NCBI GenBank assembly: GCA_025965895.1
Contig: JAOPWC010000168.1
Coordinates: 1-51,813, forward strand
Reading direction: 5' to 3'
DNA: 51,813 nt
DNA from: Mycobacterium sp.
GTDB taxonomy: Bacteria > Actinomycetota > Actinomycetes > Mycobacteriales > Mycobacteriaceae
A program made the position numbers and the translations under genes. The notes under the pieces were generated by a model. It was not told the origin of the DNA. It searched no databases and saw only the letters and a list, made by a program, of their open reading frames with translations. Below, piece by piece: positions 41,983-50,015 of the stretch. The stretch's first letter is position 1. Every line of letters begins with the position of its first letter.

Positions 41983-44900
41983 TGGACCGTTTCGACCTGC
42001 TCGGACAGCTGCCAGCTGACCGATCCACCACCGTGCTGGAGGCCAGCGCGGGAACCGGCAAGACGTTCGCCCTGGCGGGGCTGGCGACCCGGTACCTCGC
42101 CGAAGGCAGGGCCACGCTCGATGAGATGCTGCTCATCACGTTTGGACGTGCGGCGAGTCAGGAACTGCGGGAACGTGTTCGGTGCCAGATCCTGGGCGCC
42201 CTCATCGCGTTCGAGGATCCGTCCACCGTCGGCGACAACGAGCTGGTGGCGCATCTGCTCGAGGGAACCGGGAGGAAACGCGCCGAAAGGCAACAGCGGC
42301 TGCGAGATGCGCTGGCCGGGTTCGATGCCGCCACGATCGCCACCACCCATCAGTTCTGTCAGCTGGTCCTCAAATCACTTGGCGTAGCGGGCGATACCGA
42401 TGCGGGTGTCACGCTGGTGGAGAGCCTCGACGAGCTTGTCACCGAGGTTGTCGACGACCTCTACCTTGCGCATTTCGGACAGGACCGCGACGAACCGCTC
42501 CTCAGACATGGCGATGCACTCAAGCTTGCCCGCGAGGTGGTCAATAATCCGTGCGCCGAGTTGCGGCCAGTCGACTCCAAGCCGCGGTCGGAAGCGATGA
42601 TCCGGGTCGAGTTCGCCGATCATGTTCTCGCCGAGCTGGAGCGACGCAAACGCCGGCTGGGCATTCTCGGTTACGACGACCTTTTGAGCCGGCTCGCGGC
42701 CGCGCTGGAAGCCGATGACTCGCCCGCACGCGCGCGGATGCACCGGCGGTGGTCAATCGTCATGGTCGACGAATTCCAGGACACCGATCCCGTGCAGTGG
42801 CAGGTGATCGACCGCGCCTTCACCGGACGGTCCACGTTGATTCTGATCGGGGACCCGAAGCAGGCGATCTACGCCTTCCGGGGCGGCGATATCGTCACGT
42901 ACTTGCACGCCGCGAACACCGCCGGGAAGCGCCAGACGCTGGGCACCAACCGGCGCAGCGACGGGGCGCTCCTCGATAGCCTGCAGACGGTGTTGCGTGG
43001 CGCCGAACTCGGTGACGCCAACATCGTCGTCCGAGGTGTAGAGGCTCACCGCCAGGGACACCGCCTGGCAGGTGCACCCCACAACAATCCGTTCCGGTTA
43101 CGGGTGGTCAGCCGAAGTACCTTTGGCCGCAGCGGTACTCGGGTCATCCCCATCGACGAGCTGCGGGCACACATCGGCGCGGACCTCGCGGCCGATATCG
43201 GCACGCTGCTGGCCAGCGGAGCGACATTCGACGGCCGGGTGCTCGAGGCGCGTGACATCGCCGTCATCGTCGAGACGCATAAGGACGCCCGAGCCTGCTA
43301 CGACGCACTCGCGGCTGCCGGCATCCCCGCGGTCTACACGGGTGACTCCGATGTCTTCGCCTCGCAGGCTGCCGAGGACTGGCTGTCGCTGCTGGAGGCG
43401 TTCGACCAACCTCACCGCAGCGGGTTGGTGCGGGCTGCCGCGACGACGACGTTCTTCGGCGAGACGGCGGAAAGTCTTGCCCGGGACGGCGATGCGCTTA
43501 CTGACCGGGTCGCGGTAACGCTCCGCGAATGGGCAGATCACGCCCGCGAGCGGGGTGTCGCGGCGATCTTCGAGGCCGCGCAACTGGCCGGCATGGGACG
43601 ACGGGTTCTGTCGTGGCAGGGCGGCGAGCGGCACATGACCGACCTGGCTCACCTGGCACAGCTGCTGCATGAGACCGCGCACCGCGAGCACTACGGCCTG
43701 CCCGCGTTGCGTGACTGGCTCCGGGCACAGCGCGAAGAGCGGAGCGGCGCAACAGAACGCAGCCGACGACTGGACAGCGACGCGGCCGCGGTGCAGATCA
43801 TGACCGTCTGGGTAAGCAAGGGGCTGCAGTTCCCGATCGTCTATCTGCCGTTCGCGTTCAACCGCAACGTTCAAAACCGCGACATCGTGCTGTTCCACGA
43901 CGAGGGTGTGCGTTGCTTACACATCGGCGGCGAGGATGCCCCCGACTACCATGCGGCGGAGCAGTTGGGCCGCAAGGAAGCCGCAGGCGACGACATCCGG
44001 CTGACGTACGTCGCGATGACCCGTGCGCAATCACAAGTGGTGGCGTGGTGGGCGCCGTCGTATGACGAACCGAATGGCGGGCTGTCGCGACTCCTGCGCG
44101 GGCGGCGGATCGGCGAGTCGGTGGTGCCGGATCGGTGCGAGCCCAAGATTACCGACGACGCCGCACTGGACCGGTTGCGTGCGTGGGAGGGTGCCGGCGG
44201 CCCGGTGATCGAGAACTCAATCGTGATTCCGGCACCGAGCGTGCATCCCGTCGCTCCGCGTTCGGATCTGAGTGCCCGCCAGTTCCGCCGCGCTATCGAC
44301 ACGAGTTGGCGACGCACGTCCTACTCGGGGCTGATTCGGGCTACCGAGACGACCGGTGTCAGCAGCGAGCCGGAGGTTACCGAGCTGGAGGACGAGGTCG
44401 GCGACATCCCGCTTGTCGAAGCGCCCGCGGCGCCGGGAACCGAAGTGGCGTCGCCGATGGGCGACCTGCCGACGGGCGCGAAGTTCGGAACGCTCGTGCA
44501 CGCTGTGCTGGAGACCGCCGATCCGTTGGCGCCAGACCTGGCCGCCGAGCTCGGGGAGCAAATCCGAGTCCACTCCGCTTGGTGGCCTGTCGACGTTCCC
44601 GCCGGTGAGCTGGCCGCTGCGATGGTGCCGATGCACGACACACCGCTCGGTCCGCTGGCCGACGGGCTGACGCTGCGGCAGATCGGGCTGCGGGATCGCT
44701 TGCGGGAACTGGACTTCGAGTTCCCGTTGGCTGGTGGAGATCTCCGTGGGGCTGCGCCCGACATTCGCCTGGCGGACGTCGGTTCTCTTCTGCGCGAGCA
44801 CCTTCCGGGCGACGATCCGCTTGATTCCTATGCTGTCCGGTTGATGAGCGGCGCGCTGGCTGACCAGTCACTCCGGGGCTACCTCAGTGGTTCTGTCGAT

Positions 44901-45284
44901 GCGGTGCTTCGTATCCCCGATGGCTCGGGACACCGGTATCTGGTGGTGGACTACAAAACGAACTGGCTGGGCGAGCAGGATCGGCCGCTCACCGCCGCGG
45001 ACTACGATCGGCCGCGACTGACCGACGCCATGCTGCACTCCGATTACCCGTTACAAGCGATCCTGTACTCCGTTGTGCTGCATCGATTTTTACGGTGGCG
45101 GCAGCCTGGTTACGACCCCGATCGCCATCTCGGCGGAGTGCTGTATCTGTTCGTCCGCGGCATGTGTGGCGTTGACACGCCGATGGTCGATGGCCATCCG
45201 GCAGGGGTTTTCAGCTGGCAGGCGCCTGGGTCCCTCGTGACTGTGCTGTCCGACGTGCTCGATGCAGGAAGGCACGCCGCATGA
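41982..45284 (+). CDS. recB: Exodeoxyribonuclease V beta subunit RecB (helicase-nuclease)
   Basis: A protein of 1100 residues from ATG 41982; an open frame continues 65 codons upstream in recC. UvrD-type helicase: Walker A EASAGTGKT at 20-28, VDEFQDTDPVQW (motif II), ADDGLQ-like FRGGDIVTYL and later LTYVAMTRAQSQVVAWW (motif VI). The C-terminal nuclease has LVVDYKTNWLG with the catalytic Asp-Tyr-Lys. The complex unwinds and degrades DNA ends. In mycobacteria RecBCD acts mainly in single-strand annealing while AdnAB does resection. Confidence 0.97.
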   Translation: MDRFDLLGQLPADRSTTVLEASAGTGKTFALAGLATRYLAEGRATLDEMLLITFGRAASQELRERVRCQILGALIAFEDPSTVGDNELVAHLLEGTGRKRAERQQRLRDALAGFDAATIATTHQFCQLVLKSLGVAGDTDAGVTLVESLDELVTEVVDDLYLAHFGQDRDEPLLRHGDALKLAREVVNNPCAELRPVDSKPRSEAMIRVEFADHVLAELERRKRRLGILGYDDLLSRLAAALEADDSPARARMHRRWSIVMVDEFQDTDPVQWQVIDRAFTGRSTLILIGDPKQAIYAFRGGDIVTYLHAANTAGKRQTLGTNRRSDGALLDSLQTVLRGAELGDANIVVRGVEAHRQGHRLAGAPHNNPFRLRVVSRSTFGRSGTRVIPIDELRAHIGADLAADIGTLLASGATFDGRVLEARDIAVIVETHKDARACYDALAAAGIPAVYTGDSDVFASQAAEDWLSLLEAFDQPHRSGLVRAAATTTFFGETAESLARDGDALTDRVAVTLREWADHARERGVAAIFEAAQLAGMGRRVLSWQGGERHMTDLAHLAQLLHETAHREHYGLPALRDWLRAQREERSGATERSRRLDSDAAAVQIMTVWVSKGLQFPIVYLPFAFNRNVQNRDIVLFHDEGVRCLHIGGEDAPDYHAAEQLGRKEAAGDDIRLTYVAMTRAQSQVVAWWAPSYDEPNGGLSRLLRGRRIGESVVPDRCEPKITDDAALDRLRAWEGAGGPVIENSIVIPAPSVHPVAPRSDLSARQFRRAIDTSWRRTSYSGLIRATETTGVSSEPEVTELEDEVGDIPLVEAPAAPGTEVASPMGDLPTGAKFGTLVHAVLETADPLAPDLAAELGEQIRVHSAWWPVDVPAGELAAAMVPMHDTPLGPLADGLTLRQIGLRDRLRELDFEFPLAGGDLRGAAPDIRLADVGSLLREHLPGDDPLDSYAVRLMSGALADQSLRGYLSGSVDAVLRIPDGSGHRYLVVDYKTNWLGEQDRPLTAADYDRPRLTDAMLHSDYPLQAILYSVVLHRFLRWRQPGYDPDRHLGGVLYLFVRGMCGVDTPMVDGHPAGVFSWQAPGSLVTVLSDVLDAGRHAA

Positions 45285-47032
45285 CGTCTGCCGAAATGGC
45301 CGATGCCTCAACCTGGCGGACGGCGGTCGGTGCGGCCGGACTACTGCGCACCTTCGGCGATGCCGGGGTAATCGAAGCGGCGGACGTCCATGTTGCCCAG
45401 CGCTTGACGGCTCTGGCGGGCGAGAGCGACGAGGGTGTGGCGCTCGCCGTGGCGCTCGCGGTTCGGGCTCTGCGCGGCGGCTCAGTCTGCGTCGATCTGA
45501 CATCGGTCGAGGCTCAAGTCGACGTCGCTGACCTGCCGTGGCCCAATGCGGAGGAGTGGATTGCAGCGGTGCGGGCGAGCCCGCTACTTGGTTCGCCGCC
45601 GGTGTTGCGTTTCTACGAAAACAATTTGTTGTATCTCGATCGGTACTGGCGAGAAGAGCAGCAGGTGTGCGATGACCTACTGGCCATGTTGGCCACCAAG
45701 CCGCCGGAGTTACTTCCCGACGTCGGCCGCCTGTTCCCCAAAGGCTTCGAAGAGCAACGAGTGGCCGCCGAAATTGCGCTGTCACAAGGACTGACGGTCC
45801 TGACGGGCGGCCCCGGTACGGGTAAAACGACGACAGTTGCGAGGATGCTGGCGCTGCTCGCCGAGCAAGCAGAACTCACGGGTACGGCTCGGCCACGCAT
45901 CGCTCTTGCCGCCCCGACGGGCAAGGCGGCAGCGCGCTTGCAGGAAGCGGTGCAGCTCGAGGTCGACATGCTCGACACCGCGGGTCAACAGAGGCTGACC
46001 GGGCTGCATGCGACGACGCTGCACCGGCTGCTCGGCAGCCGCCCGGATAACTCTTCGCGGTTTCGTCACCACCGAGACAACCGGCTGCCACACGATGTGA
46101 TCGTCGTCGACGAGACGTCGATGGTGTCGCTGACCATGATGGCGCGGCTGCTGGAAGCCATACGACCCGATACGCGGTTGGTCCTTGTCGGCGATCCGGA
46201 TCAGTTGGCGTCCGTTGAAGCAGGGGCGGTGCTGGCCGACATGGTGGACGGGTTGGGCGCGCGCGGGGATACAGAAATCGCGGCGCTGCGTAGCTCCCAC
46301 CGCTTCGGTAAGTCGATCGGTCGACTGGCCGAGGCGATCCGGGTCGGCGATACCAATCGAGTGGTCGAAGCGCTGCGGCAAGGCGGCGACCACATCGAAT
46401 GGATCGACACCGGCGACCCTGCGGAGCAGCTACGGAAGGTGCTTGTGCCGCATGCGCTTCGGCTGCGCCAGGCCGCCGTTCTGGGTGACACCGGCGCAGC
46501 GCTGGCGACGCTGGACGAGCACCGGATGTTGTGCGCGCACCGACGCGGGCCATCTGGCGCCGAGCACTGGAACCGCCAGGTGGAGCGCTGGCTGACGGAA
46601 GCGACGGGCGAGCCCATCTGGTCGTCGTGGTACGTGGGCAGGCCCGTGCTGGTGACCGCGAACGATTATGGACTGGGTCTCTACAACGGCGACACCGGAG
46701 TTACCGTCCTGCACAACGGGGTTCTGCGCGCGGTGGTCGCTGCCGCCGACGAGCCGCTCGAGTTCGCGACCACCCGGCTGGCCGATGTCGACACCATGCA
46801 CGCCATGACAATTCACAAGAGTCAGGGCAGCCAGGCCGCCGAGGTCACTGTGCTGTTGCCGCCAGAAGAGTCGCGGCTGCTGACACGTGAGCTGCTCTAC
46901 ACGGCCGTCACGCGCGCAAAGACGAAAGTTCGCGTCGTGGGATCAGCCGCAGAGCTACGCGCGGCTATCAACCGGCGAGCGGTTCGAGCGACAGGACTGC
47001 GCCACCGACTCCAGGAAAGCTGCAGTCCGTAA
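45281..47032 (+). CDS. recD: Exodeoxyribonuclease V alpha subunit RecD
   Basis: A protein of 583 residues from ATG 45281, overlapping the recB stop (ATGA). SF1B helicase: Walker A TGGPGTGKTT at 175-184, VVDETSMVSLTMMARLL (motif II), VGDPDQLASVEAGAVL (motif III) and TIHKSQGSQAAEVTVLL (motif V). It gives the 5'-3' motor of the complex. Last gene of the operon; a hairpin follows 66 bp after the stop. Confidence 0.97.
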   Translation: MTSAEMADASTWRTAVGAAGLLRTFGDAGVIEAADVHVAQRLTALAGESDEGVALAVALAVRALRGGSVCVDLTSVEAQVDVADLPWPNAEEWIAAVRASPLLGSPPVLRFYENNLLYLDRYWREEQQVCDDLLAMLATKPPELLPDVGRLFPKGFEEQRVAAEIALSQGLTVLTGGPGTGKTTTVARMLALLAEQAELTGTARPRIALAAPTGKAAARLQEAVQLEVDMLDTAGQQRLTGLHATTLHRLLGSRPDNSSRFRHHRDNRLPHDVIVVDETSMVSLTMMARLLEAIRPDTRLVLVGDPDQLASVEAGAVLADMVDGLGARGDTEIAALRSSHRFGKSIGRLAEAIRVGDTNRVVEALRQGGDHIEWIDTGDPAEQLRKVLVPHALRLRQAAVLGDTGAALATLDEHRMLCAHRRGPSGAEHWNRQVERWLTEATGEPIWSSWYVGRPVLVTANDYGLGLYNGDTGVTVLHNGVLRAVVAAADEPLEFATTRLADVDTMHAMTIHKSQGSQAAEVTVLLPPEESRLLTRELLYTAVTRAKTKVRVVGSAAELRAAINRRAVRATGLRHRLQESCSP

Positions 47033-47097
47033 TGACCGCTGGGCGGCGCGCTGGACCGATCACGCGACTGCCGCGCGTCCCGCGAGCCGGCCGCTGT

Positions 47098-47126
47098 CTC
47101 GGGACACCTGTCGACGATGTCCCGAG
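47098..47126. terminator. Hairpin between recD and the converging VOC gene
   Basis: CTCGGGACA, 11-nt loop, TGTCCCGAG: a perfect 9-bp stem in the middle of a 122-bp convergent gap. No U-run, as usual for mycobacterial terminators, so bidirectional intrinsic termination is likely but unproven. Confidence 0.55.
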
Positions 47127-47154
47127 CCAGCAGACATTGGCGGGCGCAAACAAC

Positions 47155-47937
47155 CTACTGCTGCGGTGCGGGCGTCAGCACGCTGAAGACCGCACCTTGC
47201 GGGTCGGCCAAGACCGCGGACCGTCCCACCGACGGAATGTCGAACGGCTCCATCATGACCTGGCCGCCCTCCGCGGACGCCTTCGCCGCTGTGCCGTCGG
47301 CATCCTCGACCGCGAAATACACGTGCCAATGGTTGGGCACCTCGGGCATCGGCGGTTCCATGGCGCCCCCGACATCGGTCCCTCCGACCTTGAGCAGATG
47401 GTAGGTCTGCCCCGGGCCCATCTCGACGCTCGAGTGGCTCAAACCGACCACTGCTTCATAGAACGACAGCGCTGAATCCGGCTTGTCCGTGATCAATTCA
47501 TTCCAGACAACGGCGCCGGGCTCGTTCACGAGCGTCGCGCCGATGTGCCGATTGGCTTGCCAAAGCCCTGCAACGGCGCCCGTCGGGTCGGCGACGAACG
47601 CCATCCGGCCAGCGTCCCCGATGTCCGTCGGCGGCATGAGCACCTGCCCGCCGGCAGGTCCCACCTTCTCGACCGCCGCGTCGACATCCCGCACCGCGAG
47701 ATAGGTGTTCCACATTGGTGGCATGCCGGCGGGCGCACCCGGCGGCATCGGTGCGATCGCCGCGACGGTTTCACCTTTTACCGTCGCCATGGAATACACG
47801 CCGCCCTGGGGCATCGGCTGGTCGTCGTAGCTCCAGCCGAGCAGCGACGCATAGAACCGCTTGGCGGCGTCTTGGTCGGTGGTCTGCAGGTCGACCCAGC
47901 AAGGTGTGCCCTGGTCGTATTCGGTTTTCTTTGGCAT
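47155..47937 (-). CDS. Cfp32/Rv0577-like protein with two VOC modules
   Basis: A protein of 260 residues from ATG 47935-47937 (MPKKTEYDQGTPCWVDLQTT). Two glyoxalase modules, each with FYASLLGW or FYEAVVGL and a DPTGA or DPQGA turn. From memory it is very close over its full length to M. tuberculosis Rv0577 (Cfp32), a culture-filtrate antigen reported as a TLR2 ligand, with methylglyoxal-related chemistry proposed. Catalytic ligands cannot be fixed. AAAGG lies upstream. The decayed gene just upstream sits where M. tuberculosis has Rv0576, by my recollection. Confidence 0.93.
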   Translation of the reverse strand: MPKKTEYDQGTPCWVDLQTTDQDAAKRFYASLLGWSYDDQPMPQGGVYSMATVKGETVAAIAPMPPGAPAGMPPMWNTYLAVRDVDAAVEKVGPAGGQVLMPPTDIGDAGRMAFVADPTGAVAGLWQANRHIGATLVNEPGAVVWNELITDKPDSALSFYEAVVGLSHSSVEMGPGQTYHLLKVGGTDVGGAMEPPMPEVPNHWHVYFAVEDADGTAAKASAEGGQVMMEPFDIPSVGRSAVLADPQGAVFSVLTPAPQQ

Positions 47938-47959
47938 GACAAACCTTTCGTTAGTTGGC

Positions 47960-48420
47960 GGACGTTTCGACAACGGCCGGTTGCCGGCCGGTGAACGCGA
48001 TGAGCCGATCCAGCACGCCGGCATCGGATGCAGTCTCGACAGGGTCGGCGAAGCCCGCGTAGCCAGGGCTTGCGGGGTGCTGACATTGCCGGCCAGTGCT
48101 GGCACGTAGTCGGACACCGGCTCTGAGACGACGGCATCTCGGCCGGTTGCCCTTGCGAAATCCCATGCCTGAACCAAGAATTCGACTGACAATACGTTGA
48201 CTGGCGTCACTGCGGGTACCTTGGACGAACCCAATTTGACCGTACCCTCCAACCCCCGTCGACGCCAGGCCTCAAGCGGCCTCTGAGCCGCGTCGCCAGC
48301 TGGCCTTCCAGCGGCGCATCCCGATCTCGCGTCGTCATCTGCACGCCCCCGGCCGCGCCGAACGTCGTGATCGAGCCCATCAGATTCGTCGGCCAACCGC
48401 CACACGTCGTTCGGTGCACG
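47960..48420 (-). pseudogene. Decayed mycothiol-dependent maleylpyruvate isomerase-like (TIGR03086-type) gene
   Basis: Parts lie in three frames. Frame 48419-48207 has NLMGSITTFGAAGGVQMTTR. Frame 48405 down has RRRGLEGTVKLGS, then VNVLSVEFLVQAWDFARATG. Frame 48166-47951 has YAGFADPVETASDAGVLDRL then IAFTGRQP. Joined, these give the C-terminal two-thirds of a TIGR03086/DinB-like protein. At least two frameshifts and a lost N-terminus make it dead. In M. tuberculosis the gene before the Cfp32 gene (Rv0576) carries an ArsR domain plus this domain, so this is probably its relic. Confidence 0.6.
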
Positions 48421-48544
48421 GCGTGTGCCTGAAAAGGTCGGAGCTCACAACCGCGACTCGACCCTCCGGCTATGGGCGATCACGACCTTGCGGGCATTCA
48501 CTCCAGATGCGGCATATCGCCACACTCCGAAGACCGAACGGCCC

Positions 48545-48712
48545 GCGATTGCCTCGACTTACGTCGCCCCAACAGCAGACAAGACCCTGCGGACGGACCG
48601 GATGATGCACGCCGCCCCCGAACGGTCGGGAACCCAACCCATCGTCCTCGACGCCGGCCACTGCCCCCACGTGTCCCGTTCCGACGCGGTCGCCGACGTC
48701 CTCACCGACAAT
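48545..48712 (+). pseudogene. C-terminal relic of an alpha/beta hydrolase
   Basis: Plus-strand frame with STYVAPTADKTLRTDRMMHA and then IVLDAGHCPHVSRSDAVADV, matching the acid and histidine end of alpha/beta hydrolases (GHCPHVSxPDAVADxL). No nucleophile or N-terminal core precedes it. The stretch from here to 49355 holds no gene that I recognise. Confidence 0.38.
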
Positions 48713-48778
48713 CAGATGAGCCACCAGTGGCCGATCAACATGGTGACAATCCATTCACCCGTCTGGAATCACAATTGA

Positions 48779-49355
48779 CCGTTGACACCATGTCTCTTTT
48801 CTAGCCAGAGAGTCGAGGGAGAGCGTTGAAAACGATCACCGTGCAGGGCGCGGTGCGCCCGATTGCGCGGTATTCCTCGACACTGCCAACGCAAGCTTCT
48901 CGAGGTCGATGTGCGCCAGGAGACTGTCGAACAACTCTCTTGGATCACCGACCACCAGCAGGGGCATCACTCAGCCCGACTTAGCGCGACGTCGTCCAAC
49001 TCGTTAGCGCTGCTGGGTTTGATTCGCTGAGCAGCCACAGCGAACATACACAACCGCCGAGCAGGTGGCGCGCAGGGAAGTCAAGGACGCCATCGACGCC
49101 GGTGAAATCGACTCGCACGATGAACACGACGCGAACTTCCTCCTCGATCGAAAGAGGACGCAGCGCGGGCGGACCCCCGGCTATAGCACTTGGTGTCCGC
49201 ATATCCAGACAACAGAGGGAGCCGGGGTGTAGCCTGCCACACGATGTGCTGTAGATCACACTCGAAGTAGACGGAATACGGGCACGGAACCTGCGGGCAT
49301 ATGTGTTCAAGGCTGGTACAGAGATCTGCTGCCACTCTTAAAGGGGGACAAGACG
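48779..49355. other. Intergenic stretch, no gene recognised
   Basis: Frames on both strands are short and lack motifs or ribosome sites. AAAGGGGG at about 49340 is the ribosome site of the DUF4193 gene. Confidence 0.45.
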
Positions 49356-49658
49356 ATGCCTACGGATTATGACGCCCCACGGCGTACCGAGACTGATGAT
49401 GTGCCCGAGGACTCGCTGGAAAATTTGACGGCAGGTCGCAATGAAGCGCAGTTGGCCGTGGTCGATGTCGACGAATTGGAGTCGGCGGAATCCTTCGAGT
49501 TGCCCGGCGCCGATCTGTCCGGCGAGGAACTGTCGGTGCGGGTTATTCCGAAGCAGGCTGACGAGTTCACCTGCTCGAGCTGCTTCCTGGTGCATCATCG
49601 CAGCCGTCTGGCCGGTGAAAAGGACGGCGTCGTGATCTGTACGGACTGCGCTGCCTAA
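49356..49658 (+). CDS. DUF4193 protein (Rv2699c-like)
   Basis: A protein of 100 residues, exact family length. The start TDYDAPRRTETDDVPEDSLE and the C-terminal zinc-ribbon-like FTCSSCFLVHHRSRL with CTDC are diagnostic of DUF4193, conserved across Actinobacteria and close to M. tuberculosis Rv2699c from memory. Four cysteines (CSSC, CTDC) probably bind zinc. The acidic N-terminal half is likely disordered. Cytosolic; function unknown, with transcription-linked roles suggested for the family. GGGGG before ATG 49356; terminator hairpin after. Confidence 0.93.
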   Translation: MPTDYDAPRRTETDDVPEDSLENLTAGRNEAQLAVVDVDELESAESFELPGADLSGEELSVRVIPKQADEFTCSSCFLVHHRSRLAGEKDGVVICTDCAA

Positions 49659-49694
49659 CCCGTCAGCTGCGCAGCGCGAACACTGCGATGGCAG

Positions 49695-49716
49695 GCCCCG
49701 CGGTAAGTCGCGGGGC
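49695..49716 (+). terminator. Hairpin after the DUF4193 gene
   Basis: GCCCCGCG, loop GTAAGT, CGCGGGGC: a perfect 8-bp GC stem 36 bp after the stop. No U-run. The rest of the gap 49717-50015 has no clear promoter or gene. Confidence 0.6.
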
Positions 49717-50015
49717 GCGCGGGTGGGCACCGACACTTGCGCGAACGCCGAATGCCGGCGTGTGCGTTCGTCAACCTTGACGGCCTCCACGCCTAGCGCG
49801 CGTGCACTGTTGTCTCGATCTGGCTGATCGGCCCGCTGGGGGTAGTTACGCCTCTGGACGATAATTCGTGGGATCCCGCGAACGCCTCCCGCGAAAACCC
49901 CCGACTGCGGCTCAAGTCGGAGTGAGTTGGGCTGCTGGGCCGGGCGGTGTAAGCGACCAAGAAAAATTTGGCGGTATAGCCCCGAGGTCGGGATGAAGCG
50001 CGTAGCTTTGCGCGC

